64,000 bases of DNA, taken from Dimorphilus gyrociliatus (Eukaryota > Annelida > Polychaeta > Dinophilidae). The notes under the pieces are model-generated. The model was given only the letters and a program-made list of their open reading frames with translations. It searched no databases and was not told where the DNA came from. The stretch is from NCBI GenBank assembly GCA_904063045.1, contig CAJFCJ010000041.1:80218-144217 (forward strand). Reading direction: 5' to 3'. The position numbers were made by a program, and so were the translations under genes. Numbering within the stretch: position 1 is the first letter of the stretch; every line of letters begins with the position of its first letter. This document shows, piece by piece, positions 33,912 to 45,579 of the stretch.

Positions 33912-34860
33912 GGGTTAGATCAGAGTGAAAAATTGCCACTTATAGTAAGCCAGGGTTAGGTCTTGGGGTTAGGGATTAGCACAATCAGTACAGACTGGTA
34001 ATCCCAAAAGTGCACACACACTTGTAACCAAGATTTGGCTAAGTGTTGGTGTGGCTAATGAGGAGTTGCTATCTTAAGTAGCAATTCCCCAGCCTAAGCT
34101 GTAACTGTATCTCCAACAAAATCACTTACAAATTCTCCACAAGGGTGAAGAGAACCTGTATTTAGCAACTGTAACAATTCACCAATTAAAAAGTACTCAC
34201 AATATTTTGGAGGTATTCCTCCTTTATCAAGTGAGAGGGGAAAAGTGGCTGGTTAGATTGCCACCAGACTGATCTCTGAGAGGCTTACTATACCTTAGTA
34301 TAGGTACTGGTTCAATCCCACACTTTTTTTGCTACAAATCACCTACTTGGTGGTCAGTAAAGCAAGTCGACCACTGACGAAAGTTGAAATTTCAACTTGC
34401 TCTGATCGTTATGACATTTTACACAGTGCTAGATCTAATTGAACTGAGCAACTGTGCAAAATTTGAATGAAATCGGCCCAGCTGTTGCGGAGCTATGAAG
34501 ATTTGAAGTTAATGGTGGTAGGTGAGGATGGCTGACTGGCAGCCTTAGACTCTATCACCAGTATCTCGACCCTACGTTCTATAGTAATTAGGGTCAGCGT
34601 TAGGGTTAGCAAAGGGTTTTTTTTGACTAAATCAAAAAAGAGAAACAAAATTCTCATATTTCAAGAGTCCCAATTGTTTTTGGGAAGGAGTCAAAGAAAA
34701 AATACCCCAAAATCGACATTTAAAACAATTTCCAAGAGAAAAAATTTTTTTCTTAAATTTTTTTTCCCACCTACTTGACCTACTGTGGTTTCGTCCCCCT
34801 CTCGGTAAAAAATAAAAAATAAAAAATCTGGGACTCTTCAGGGTCTATTAAGTTAAAATT
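33912..34860 (+). repeat. R4 repeat, longest copy
   Basis: Shared with minus-strand copies at 44930-45575 (left two thirds) and 38600-38990 (right part). It contains a tRNA-like module at 34242-34328, short telomere-like patches (GGGGTTAGGGAT, GCGTTAGGGTTAGC) and the block 'GACCCTACGTTCTATAGTAA'. No protein is encoded. It behaves as a dispersed non-autonomous repeat. Confidence 0.7.
34242..34328 (+). other. Class-II tRNA-like module within R4 (SINE head or tRNA pseudogene)
   Basis: A-box-like GTGGCTGGTTAGATTG is followed by a hairpin CAGA/TCTG, a long variable-arm-like stem CTATAC/GTATAG, and a B-box-like GGTTCAATCCC. Then ACACTTTTTTT pairs AAAGTG with CACTTT and supplies a Pol III T-run. 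The long extra arm suggests a Ser/Leu-type origin. Acceptor and T stems have mismatches, so a functional tRNA is unlikely. Confidence 0.45.
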
Positions 34861-34930
34861 AAAAAATGAGAGGTTTGAGAAAACTATTATAGAGCATTCT
34901 CTTCAGATGAATATATTTTTAAGTTAATGA

Positions 34931-35529
34931 TGTACAACTTTGGTTATATTTGACATGCTTGAACTCTATTATTTTATGCAACTTATACATGTACATCTTA
35001 AAACCTATGCAAGAAAATGCTATAACATTGGCCAAACATAAGTCTGATTAGTCAGCTTGAAGGCTCATCTTTAATTACCAATAAAGGTTTGGCCAAGTTA
35101 TAACTTAATTAACTTGCCTAGGGTGTGGCCAAGTTATAATTCAATTAACCTTCCTAAATGTTGAACCTTGTAACATCCTGTTACTAAAGATAAATATGAA
35201 CTACACATTTCGGCAACTGTAAAGTGATGATTGGATGTCAGAGGCAAACCTCAGAGTATATAAATCCTCACTATTCTCATTTGGCATGCAGCTTCCATCT
35301 GGACCCAAGGACCTGGGAAAATCATCTGGAAACAACCTCCACTGGAACCATCCATCTACTCCTCAACATTAGAAGACAGTTTGGTAATTTGGCAACCTGC
35401 TTTTACAAACTATCTACTCTGCTATTGAACTCTCGTATTGTTACTTGCTTAAGTATTATTATTGCGAATAAACCGTTTTAATTTAAACATTTGTTTAAAG
35501 GTTCGAGTAGAACCAGTACTGTTATAACT
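34931..35529 (+). repeat. LTR family 1 copy, 3' truncated
   Basis: Starts TGTACAACTTTGG, includes GAGTATATAAATCC and AATAAACCG, and stops at 'CTGTTATAAC', lacking about the last 40 bases of the family. Confidence 0.75.
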
Positions 35530-35530
35530 G

Positions 35531-35830
35531 TTAAAGTTCCATTATTGCCAAACTAAGCAGGGTATAATTGATTTTCATCAGTTTGAATAGAGCTAAATCA
35601 AAATTTTTCTCATTTCTTGTCATATATTGTTTTTGAATTTCAAAAAAATCTTTTGATATAAGATTTTCTACTTTGATTTTATTGTAGCTAATCCTTATTG
35701 ACCTATTTACATCCAAAAAATCATTTTTTAACCTTAAAGTTGCCTTTTGAAATCTATGAATACCATTATCAAAAAATTGTAGCGAAAATGCCAAAATAAC
35801 CAGCAAATGAACTAATGAAGAATTTAATTG
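35531..35830 (-). other. Possible exon of unknown gene
   Basis: A minus-strand frame of about 95 codons, hydrophobic at its start ('LLVILAFSLQFF') then charged, ends in a stop at 35531. No ATG at a credible place and no domain; the LTR truncation abuts its 3' side. Low support. Confidence 0.2.
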
Positions 35831-37475
35831 ATAACATCTCTATTCCCTTCCATTTATAGAATGACAGGAGTTCTTATCAGTCTATTATACTTTTATAAGT
35901 AGAGTATATGTGACATAACACCAAAAATAGCTATTGAGTTATTTGGCAGCAAAATTATTTCCTCTAAAAAATATGCTCAATATGGTTATATCTTAAACTG
36001 GGACCAATTTAAAACACAGCCATTTTTTATTGTAGCAACATTGACTACTAATATTTTGTAGAAAGACAAAAAAAAACACTTAGAATGATTAATCATTTAT
36101 AGTTTTTTTTATGAAATAGACTGTAGATATAAATATATTTAAGTGGTCACCTTCTTTCATAAGATGTAACAATTTTGGTAATCTATTTTATTAGATATGA
36201 CTTTGATAAATATCTTTACATAATTTTACATTTTCAGATAGTTTTGATTTTAAATATTTGGAAAAAAAGATTAAATGTTCATGTTACAAGTGATAAATTG
36301 AATAATGTTTGAACAAGATAAATCCTCAACTCAAATCTGACCCTTAGAATAAGTTGTCTTTGCATTACAAAATTGCTAACAATGTTTCTTTCAATTTGAT
36401 TTGTAACCTCTGTTGCTTCTCTCACACCACTCTGTTGCATTTATTCCTTTTTATCACATGTTGCTAAAAACCCAATCAACACCATTAGTAAAAACACTTA
36501 TTTTGGAAGACATTATTTCACCTGATATTTGGGATATAGTTAACAATTACATTCTGACAATGCTAAAAAAATCCCAAATTGAAAACTACTCCAAGAATAA
36601 GACTGCAAGATTTCAGATTGAAACACAAATTACTATGGGAATATTTTGGATCAATGGCAGTTGAGTCACAATTTTCATCACATTTATCTAAACAATTTTT
36701 TTATTAATATGTAGATATCTTAATATGTATATTTATGGCAAAACTCTTTATCTGATCTGGACAATAAACTCTGATGAAAATCACAGAATAAAAGTCCTGT
36801 GCATATACATCTAAATTCTAAATTTGTGAATATTTAGGTTGTGAAATTTTTAGTTTTAGTACAATTTCCCATAAGATTATAGATATAATGAAGATGTTTG
36901 TATAGCTGGTCCTAGACATTTTGTTACAATCATCAACAAATTCATAGATAATCTATATATGTTCTCAAACTTTTGATTTATTAAAAAAGTATTCAATTTG
37001 GACTAAATTACTTTATTTTCAATAAAATACTTTCAAATGAGATGGAATGTATAGTGGAATTTTTGAATACAAAATATTTCATGATGTCACCTCAATTTCA
37101 CTTTAAATTCAATTTCTTTTTAGAATTGGAACAAAAATTGCCTTCTATACAATTATTTATAAATTTTTTTATTACAGCTAATTTCATTTTACTCTTCAAG
37201 TAATGAACTTCAAAAATTTTCATTCTACACAATATCTGTCTAGTTAAATCCAAAATTTTCACAAATAATTTTATGTTCTTGTTGGTTAACAAATGGAACT
37301 GTTTCTCAATTTTAATTCATATATTTCTGAAAATTATCAGTTATTCTAGCAAGAGAATGTTTTATCCATGGTAAAATAAAAAATGTCCTTATTTCAATTC
37401 TAAAGGTTTGGTCTTTAAATTTTCATGAAAAAACTTAGGAATTTTGAATTTTTATCATCTTTAAATTATTTTTTT
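35831..37475. other. Intergenic, one weak open frame
   Basis: Mostly AT-rich with nothing recognised. A plus-strand frame at 36413-36664 ('LVKTLILEDIISPDIW') has protein-like composition but no start, domain or splice partner. Confidence 0.3.
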
Positions 37476-37980
37476 TTACCTTTGATACAAAACTAACTTT
37501 TCTACTTCTAAATTATCTTTTCTGTTGTGATTATGTTCCAGATTGCCTTTTATAAATATACTTCCATTTTGTTTTATTCTAGATACACATCTTTTCTTCT
37601 TATTTCTCACACTGCACCCAAATTGTAGTTGTAAGTGTTTTATGTTTAACAACAAAAGAGTATCCATCATTTAGAAGAATGTCATGTCCCTTTCTGCTCC
37701 CTCCCTTTACAATCTCAAAATCATTCTTTTTGATTGAATCACAATCATCTTCTGCATTTCCCTCAACTTCTTCCAAACAGTATAGGTCCATTGATTGGCT
37801 ATCTGTATGTACAGGATTTTCATGATCCAAAGTTGAATCTTTAAATTTAGCAGGATCACTTTTATTTTCATTTAAGCTCTTCTTATTATTTTTTTTTGGT
37901 ATTGGTCAAATTCCATATTAGTTAACATCTTAAGGCTAACAGTACATTTTCTTTGGTTAAAACAGATACATTTACAATTA
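37476..37980 (-). pseudogene. MULE relic, FLYWCH region only
   Basis: On the minus strand, 'NDFEIVKGGSRKGHDILL', 'TTTIWVQCEK' and, one frame over, 'SRIKQNGSIF ... LEHNHNRK' spell a FLYWCH-type domain like those of the MULE transposases at 31 and 41 kb. It is frameshifted at about 37600-37670. The linker upstream is acidic as in the intact copy; the DDE part is absent. Confidence 0.6.
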
Positions 37981-38149
37981 GAGCATCTGTCAAACATGTT
38001 TTTTATTGCTTAAAATTGCTAAATACTCCTATGTAATTAAAAGAAAGGAAAAGGAAACATACATTTGTGAAAATACTCAATTTTTATATCCAAGAAAATA
38101 TTCTTGAATTAGATTTTAAACAAGAAAGAGAAGATATGAACAAAAAAAT

Positions 38150-38400
38150 AACATTTTTGTATTCATACAAAGTCTTTCTACTTCAAAAATTTGGAATTTC
38201 ATTTGAAATATCTTTGCTAATCACTTTCATCTTTCTGGGCTCTTTTGTTTTTATAGTTTCCAACTTAGACACCTTTGTGATTGGTTTTCTCTGGTTCAAT
38301 TTCAATGAAATTTCTGCTTTTTAACATTATCATATAATTCGGTCCATGTCTGACTTCTAGGATGAAGGGTGTTTACCAAATGTAATTCATTTAAAATGTA
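38150..38400. repeat. Retroelement-derived repeat shared with 24.6-24.8 kb
   Basis: Shares ordered blocks with 24590-24790 (CTGGGCTCTTTTGTTTTT, GTGATTGGTTTTCTC, TCTAGGATG). A plus-strand hydrophobic frame crossing it is probably a shadow. Confidence 0.4.
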
Positions 38401-38599
38401 TTTTAAAATGTTGAATTCGAAATGTTTCCAATTGTTGTTATTTTTTTCTGACATTAATTTACTTCAATTTGGATCAAAATCTTATGAATATGATATAAGG
38501 TCTAGAGAATTTTTATCACTACATATTCTTATCTCTTGTTGACATCTTTGTAGAAATTTTTCACACACAGGTTTAGTTTCATTATCTGTATTTTTATAT

Positions 38600-38990
38600 A
38601 GGTTAATAGACCCTGATGAGTCCTTGGTATTGAACATAGAGAGGATGACGAAACTGTGGTAGGTTGAGTAGGTAGGAAATTATCAAAATTTCAGAAAAAT
38701 TTTTTTGAAAAAGTTTTTTATATTGGAAATTGTTTTTAATGTCGATTTTGGTATATTTTTTCTTTGACTGCTTCCCAAATACAATTGGGACTCTTGAAAT
38801 GTGAGAATTTTGTTTCTCTTTTTTGATTTAGTCAAAAAAAACCCTTTGCTAACCCTAACACTAACCCTAATTACTATAGAACGTAGGGTCGAGATACTGG
38901 TGATAGAGTCTAAGGCTGCCAGTCAGCCATCCTCACCTACCACCGTTAACTTCAAATCTCCATAGCTCTGCAACAGCGAGTGCTTAAACA
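38600..38990 (-). repeat. R4 repeat, right-part copy
   Basis: Inverse of 34480-34860, including 'CTAACCCTAATTACTATAGA' and 'GAGATACTGGTGATAGAGTC'. It is cut at 'CTCTGCAACAGCG' before the tRNA-like module. Confidence 0.65.
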
Positions 38991-39273
38991 GCTATTGAGC
39001 TGATAGCCTTCCAAGTTTAAAATCTTCTCACAAATAATATAAATTTTTGTTTGAACTTGCACATATTGTTTTCTTTGAGATTTCAATATTTTATATATAA
39101 TAAGTTGTGCATTGGGTGTTTTACTTCAATAAATCAGAAGAATACAAGTCACATGATAAATCTTCACTCAAATATTTCATATTTCTAATGTCTAATATTA
39201 AAAGTTTTCTTTTGATATTTATTATTCCTGTACAAATCAGTGTTATTGTTTTCAAATTTTCATTACTTAGAAA

Positions 39274-40365
39274 TCATGACAAACATGATTTTTGTAAATG
39301 TTTAAAATTCTTCCTTTCTAAAATATCACTTGAATCTGTACTGAAATTTTCATTTGTAGAAAAATTGTGATTAATAAAGATTGTAGGATTGAAAAGAGTT
39401 ATCTTCAATACATCTTGACTTTCGAAATTCAACTCGAAAAAGGATAATTTTGATTGGAAAGGAATACATGTTTTGTATACAAATTCATTAAAGAAATTGT
39501 ACATTGCACAAAACTGGTGTTGAGTAGTTTGAAGAATGCTAACTTTTCTTCCACCTGAAGTCAGAATTTACAAATTTGAAATGGTTAAAGAAAAGCAAAG
39601 AAAAGAAGAGAAATTGACAAACCTTTGTGATTAACTCTAATATCATTAATTATAACATCTACAAGATTCTTGAACAGGATTTGTTCTACATTTACAAAAA
39701 AGTCTTCCTCAATTGAAATGTAATTTAGAGATTTCATTGTTGGTTCTCCAAAACCAAATTTCACTTGATCAACATTAAATTCAAACCAAAAATATGTCCA
39801 ATTCATACAATCAGACACTAATTGTGAAATATTGAATTCAACAGTAGAGATTTTATTCAAATTCAACAATTTTAAAAATGATTTCTCTGAACTACTTTTC
39901 ATCATATTCAATCTTAATGCTGCAATAAATGATTGATTATTATTCTCAAATTGAACTATCATAGAAGAGCAACCATTGTTGTTCATCCTATTTTGTTCTC
40001 TAAACTGAAAGCTAAACATAGTGAAATTGTTGTTTAAATATTTTGATAGATAATAATAAACAAAATATGTATGTTGAATGGAAAATATGTTTTCATGAAT
40101 TGCTGAAATAGAAAAAGTTTGTTTGTTTGTTTATTTTCACCACCTTTTGAAAAAACATCTATCAAGTCTATTCCAATTTTATCATTGGAATAACCAGATT
40201 GAATTATTAGCATAACCCAATATTCAATTGCTGAGTTTCTATTGTAATTGAAACATTCTCTTGCTCTAGAATTTGGTAGTTGAATTTGAAAAGAATACTC
40301 AGAGCTCCATCTTACAGACAAAATCTTTGTCTTACCTCTGTCATGTTGGCTAATTAATGTGTGAT
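39274..40365 (-). CDS. Unrecognised multi-exon gene, 5' end cut by an LTR
   Basis: Exons 40365-40144, 40102-39623 and 39554-39274 on the minus strand join in frame with GT-AG introns of 41 and 68 bp and end '...HLQKSCLS' then stop. Total about 327 codons. Segments include 'SSEYSFQIQLPNSRAREC', 'NNNGCSSMIVQFEN', 'MNWTYFWFEFNVDQVKFGFG'. The beta-strand-like pattern and sparse Cys suggest an extracellular or sandwich fold, but I recognise no family. Exon 1 starts after a good acceptor (CTTAACCAG), and an LTR family 1 copy begins 48 bases upstream, so the 5' exon has been displaced or lost. Confidence 0.5.
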
Positions 40366-41218
40366 CTGGTTAAGGTTTGTTTTTGGATAGCAAAAATATG
40401 AATGATAAATATTGTACTGCTCTTGCTGGCAAAATCTATGCGTTTGCAAGTTATAACAATACTGGTTCTATTTGAACCTTTAAACAAATGTTTAAATTAA
40501 AATGGTTTATTCGCAATAATAATACTTAAGAAAGTAACAATATGAGAGTTCGATAGCAGAGTAGATAGTTTGTAAAAGCAGGTTGCCAAATTACCAAACT
40601 GTCTTCCAATGTTGAGGAGTAGATGGATGGTTCCAGTGGAGGTTGTTTCCAGATGATTTTCCCAGGTCCTTGGGTCCAGATGGAAGCTGCATGCCAAATG
40701 AGAATAGTGAGGATTTATATACTCTGAGGTGGATGCAAAAGAAAATGTCCATGAAAGAAAACGTCCATAAACTGAAAGAAAACATCCATGAATCAAATGA
40801 ACACATAAAATAAAGAAATTTTCATTTAAATATAAATATATGTTGAAAAACAAATTAACACAAAACTTTAAAAAAACTGGTAGAAATGAAGAAATCTTCA
40901 GGAAAAGAGATACAAAATATCAACTTCCTCTTTTATTTTCACACTCTTAAGGTAATATGAAATTTTTAATTTTTAGAGGTTTTTTTTGTTCTTAATAATC
41001 TCTGTGATTAAAAACTTATTGATTATTTTATTAATAATCAATCTAACATAAATTTAGCAATTTTATTTGTTAATGAAGTTTTTTTTCAAAATTATTGTCA
41101 AAATACTAATTGTTGCATAAATAATCATAATAATGATATGACAAATTCATTTATTAATTTTAGTTTAGCTCTTCTTTTTCTCCAATATTTTAGAAAAAAT
41201 ATTGAATAATCGACAAGT

Positions 41219-43332
41219 GTTCTATTTGCAATGATAAATTTGTTGGTAGGCAAATAAAAGGCCAATGCTCATTGTGCCTGCATATTTGTCATATAAAATG
41301 TCTGCATGGTTTGTACTATCTTCTATTTGAAAAACATTTACTGTTTTTTTTTCTTCCAGATTCATCAACAGCATCACCACTCTGTTTTATTTGTTATAAA
41401 ATAACTAAAAAAACCTGTTTTGTGATGTTAAAGAGAATTGATGAACCAAAAATATGCAGGGAAAGTGTACCAATAAAAAGTAATTCTATTGCAAAACTTA
41501 ATGAGAAGGAAGAAGCAATTGTTGAATATCCAGAAAAGAATATTGAGGAGAATAACAGCATGACTGAGGAAAAATTAAAAATTGATGAGAAAGGAGACAA
41601 TAATCAAGGACAAGAAAAGAGTACTGAAGAGTTCACAGAAGAATTGAGGTTATCTATATCATGGAGTAGCAATGACAATAATGATGAAAGTATAAACACA
41701 AAGGTTGACAAAGGAAATATCATTAATGGAAGTGATATTGAATATGATAATGAAATTGAAGTTGAAAATTTTGAAACAATTCAAAATGCATATATAGAAT
41801 CTGAAAAAATTGAGGAAGAATCTTTTGAAAGTGAAACATCTGCCAAAGAAAATTCTTCTGACAATTTTCATTTTAAAATTCTGCCACATGGAAGTCAAAA
41901 AGGCAAAGACTTACTTTTTCACAAAGGTTTTTCATATACTATTAAATTAAAAACAAAAACAACTACTGTATGGACTTGTTCTGTCAGAAGCAAAAAAAGA
42001 AAATGTAAAGCAAGCATCAATCAAAAAGGAAGCAATTTTGCAATTGGGACAAACATTCATTGTCATTCAGCAATAAAAAATTTAGAAACCAGGATTTGTA
42101 TAAGAAATGAAATCAAAGGCAATTGTTCTAGTGATATAAATTCTTCAGGTAAAAGAATTGCTGAAAATGTTCTTGTCAAGTATTCTAGTGCTTCAAACTT
42201 ACCAAATATAATTAATTGTAAAGAAGTGGCAAATTGGAATAGAAGGAAGAACAGGCCTATTGTACCCAATGATAAAAACTTTGAGCTGAATATGACATTC
42301 ATTCCTCCTGAATTTTTAAAGAAGGATATAAATATGAATAATGAGAGGATCATTATCTTTGCAACAAATCATCAATTGGAGCTTTTGTCAAAGGGGAAAA
42401 TTTGGTACCTTGATGGTACTTTTAAGATTGCCAATGGACCTTTCATTCAAATGTACTCTATTCATGTATTTTTGAAAAAAAATGGACAGCTTAAGCAAGT
42501 TCCTTTGCTTTTTTCTTTTCTGTCTTCTAAAAAAAAGAGAGCATATAAACTACTTTTCCAGGTAAGAATTACATTTCATAAATATACTTACTAATAAGCA
42601 ATCATGTTAAATTTTTAAGGCTGTGAAGGATTTAGCTGAAAATTGTGCTCCTAAGAAAATAGTCTTAGACTATGAAAAGGCTGTTTGGAAAACTTTACAA
42701 AATATATGGCCTGATGCTGTCTTGACTGGATGTTCATTTCACTGGTCTCAGGCAATATTTAGAAAAATTCAGGTTTATGGATTTCTAAAATTTTTAACAA
42801 TCCAGTTAATATTTTTTTGTTTAAGGAACTTGGTTATAGCAGGGAATTTAGAAAAAAAGAGGGAGCTTGGGAATCCATGAGAATGATTATGTCTTTGCCA
42901 TATTTGCCTCATGGCATGATTGAAAATCAATTCACTAAAATTCAAAATCAACTGACAAAAGAAAATAAACTGTATGATTTGTTGGACTATGTGTCTAATA
43001 GTTGGATAAAAAATACATTTTGGTCTCCAGAGACTTGGTCTGTTTTTGATCAATGCATAAGGACAAATAATGATCTGGAAGGTTATCATCAAAGGCTCAA
43101 TAAAATTGTTGGAGAAAATGTTTCTTTTTATTTAGTGATTGATGAGTTAAAGAGGGAAGCAGACATGATAAATCTGTACAAAAAGCTTTTAAGTGAGAGA
43201 AAGATAATTAGACTTCAAAGGAAGACTTATAGCCAAATTCAAAAAGATCTTTTCTTAATTTGGGAAAATTTTAAAACAGGTGAAATTAATGCAAACCAGC
43301 TTCTGCAGCTTTGCTCAGAATTATATTATTGA
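41219..43332 (+). pseudogene. MULE transposase of the 41-kb element, start codon lost
   Basis: Exons about 41219-41308, 41360-42561, 42620-42772 and 42826-43332, with introns of 51, 58 and 53 bp at the same sites as in the 31-kb copy. PHD finger: 'CSICNDKFVG', 'CSLCLHICHIKC', 'CFICYK'. A long acidic linker follows. FLYWCH at about 41866-42070 keeps the complete pattern ('WTCSVRSKKRKC', 'HCHS'). DDE residues: 'WYLDGTFK', 'IVLDYEKA', 'RTNNDLEGYHQRLN'. All downstream frames are open. The codon aligned with the ATG of the intact copy is ATA with a stop just upstream, so the start is mutated or lies in an unseen exon. Otherwise intact. Confidence 0.75.
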
Positions 43333-43544
43333 AAATAATTGACAATACCTTGATATCAAAAAACTTTACTTGAAAACACTGGTCATTTAATTGTAAAACT
43401 TGAAAAAAGTTTGTCTTTCTTTTAAAGTTGTTTACAAATAATCAATACACAATTTATATGGTAAACCTAAAGTTGTATATATAAAAAGTTTTCTATTAAC
43501 TTGTTTTTCAATATAGATTTACATTTAAATGAAATTTATTTTTA

Positions 43545-43957
43545 TTCATGTTTTCTTTTAGTTCATGGATATTTATTTTTAGTTTATAGACATTTTCTTT
43601 CACTGTATGGACGTTTTCTTTCACTGTATGGACGTTTTCTTTCACTTTATGGACGTTTTCTTTCACTTTATGGATGTTTTCTTTCACTCCATAAGGAAAT
43701 ATAATTCCTAAAAAATTAAGCTAATAGGAAAAGTTAAGTGATTTTTTTTGTGAATATTTCATTTATTAATTATATGTTTAACATATTCTTTTACCAAAGG
43801 TTTACTTTTTCAACACATATTTATATTTAAATGAAATTTATTTTAATGGACGTTTTCTTTCAGTTCATGGACGTTTTCTTTCAGTTTATGGACATTTTCT
43901 TTCATGGACATTTTCTTTCATGGACATTTTCTTTCATGGATGTTTTCTGTTGACCCC
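43545..43957. repeat. Right-end iterated repeats of the 41-kb MULE
   Basis: Multiple copies of TATGGACGTTTTCTTTCAC (43605-43690) and of ATGGACATTTTCTTTC (43855-43945), separated by subterminal sequence that is itself duplicated. Confidence 0.75.
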
Positions 43958-44283
43958 CTCTGAGGTTTGCCTCTGACATCCAATCATCACTTTACAGTTG
44001 CCGAAATGTGTAGTTCATATTTATCTTTAGTAACAGGATGTTACAAGGTTCAACATTTAGGAAGGTTAATTGAATTATAACTTGGCCACACCCTAGGCAA
44101 GTTAATTAAGTTATAACTTGGCCAAACCTTTATTGGTAATTAAAGATGAGCCTTCAAGCTGACTAATCAGACTTATGTTTGGCCAATGTTATAGCATTTT
44201 CTTGCATAGGTTTTAAGATGTACATGTATATGTTGCATAAAATAATAGAGTTCAAGCATGTAAAATATAACCAAAGTTGTACA

Positions 44284-44929
44284 CTGATATATATAAGTTG
44301 TTGAAAGGTTAACATGGGTCTACAGACCATATGCTACATAGTACCCTAAGGATATATATATCAATGAGTTAGTTTTGATCCAAAAAAATCAGTGCTGTGG
44401 CAAAAATGTCCCAAATCTGGGCCGTTTAGGAGTTTCGTTATGCGTTATCCTAGACGTTTCAATTTTGTTGGAGGTGATAGAGCTCGAAAAGAGCTTTTCA
44501 CTGATATGCTACACGACCATGTAGCTCTTACGGTTCAGGAGTGGCTGAGCTTCGAAAATCGAAAATTTTCCGAGTTTGGGTAGAAAAATAAAAATATTTT
44601 TTTCTATCTTTCCGACGTAGGGGCAAGCTTGGATTCAAGTTTGAAAGCAATCCGACGATTTTGAAAAATTGGCCTTCACTGAGGCTCTGGACTTGTAAAG
44701 ATTTCGCGAAAATCAATAATTTTCTAAGTTCATTGTCAGGTTAATTACCTGTAAAAACGTTACATTCGCCTGGGTACTTAGAAAGATTTTGGAAAAAATA
44801 TTTTCCGAAAATATTTGAAGTCCAGCCTAACACAGTGTTAGAATTGAATCTAGGTCTTCTTCTGTTACATTTTATGAAAAGTGACTTACCTGATTGTTAT
44901 ACCTGCGATTTTTGAAAGGTTACCCTCTA
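44284..44929. other. GC-richer unclassified segment
   Basis: Between LTR family 1 and R4. Base composition is less AT-rich, with many CGA/TCG triplets unlike neighbours. Only short open frames on either strand. Probably part of an unidentified repeat. Confidence 0.3.
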
Positions 44930-45575
44930 ATTACTATAGAACGTAGGGTCGAGATACTGGCGATAGAGTCTAAGGCGGCTAGTCAGCCATCCTCACCTAC
45001 CACTGTTAACTTCAAAGCTCCATAGCTTCGCAACCGCTGGGCCGATTTCGTTCAAATTTTGCACAGTTGCTCAGTTCAATTAGATCTAGCACTGTGTAAA
45101 ATGTCATAACAATTGGAGCAAGTTGAAATTTCAACTTTCGTCAGTGGTCGACTTGCTTTACTGAGCACCAAGTAGGTGATTTGTAGTGAAAAAAGTGTGG
45201 GATTGAACCAGTACCTACCCTAAGGTATAGTAAGCCTCTCAGAGATCAGTCTGGTGGCAATCTAACCAGCCACTTTTCCCCTCTCACTTGATAAAGGAGG
45301 AATACCTCCAAAATATTGTGAGTTTTAATCTGGTGACATTGTTTTAGTTGCTAAATACAGGTTCTCTTCACCCTTGTGGAGAATTTGTAAGTGGTTTTGT
45401 TGGAGATACAGTTACAGCTTAGGCTGGGGAATTGCTACTCAAGATAGCAACTCCTCAATAGCTACACCAACCCTTAGCCAAAGCTTGGTTATAAGTGTGT
45501 GTGCACTTTTGGGATTACCAGTCTGTACTGATTGTGCTAATCCCTAACCCCAAGGCCTAACCTAACCCTAACCCT
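44930..45575 (-). repeat. R4 repeat, second large copy, with tRNA-like module
   Basis: Inverse of 33930-34600. The tRNA-like module lies at about 45190-45278 and conserves the B-box-like GGTTCAATCCC and the long variable arm. The outer edge at 45541-45575 is CCCTAACCCC...CCTAACCTAACCCTAACCC, directly fused to a truncated gypsy pol gene. Confidence 0.65.
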
Positions 45576-45579
45576 ATCC

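Larger units (their letters stand above)
40730..43957 (+). mobile_element. Second PHD-FLYWCH MULE transposon, nearly complete
   Basis: A 3.2-kb element inserted in an LTR family 1 copy with CTCTGAGG at both edges (40722-40729, 43958-43965), an 8-bp target duplication. The left end carries about three units resembling GAAAGAAAACGTCCAT. The right side has two clusters of inverted units, about 43545-43690 and 43855-43945, and ends (inverted) GGGGTCAACAGAAAACATCC. The iterated unit differs from that of the 31-kb element (GAAAGAAAAC rather than GGAGAAAAC), so it is a distinct subfamily. Confidence 0.75.
40413..44283 (-). repeat. LTR family 1 solo LTR, split by a MULE
   Basis: Parts 40413-40729 and 43958-44283 form one family 1 LTR read on the minus strand (TGTACAAC ... 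GCAGTACA). Its TATA region (TTTATATACTCTGAGG) is interrupted by the 41-kb MULE. Confidence 0.75.

Noticed and set aside
34242-34328. Functional tRNA gene
   Set aside because: Stems have mismatches, the anticodon loop is ambiguous, and the module is embedded in a dispersed repeat.
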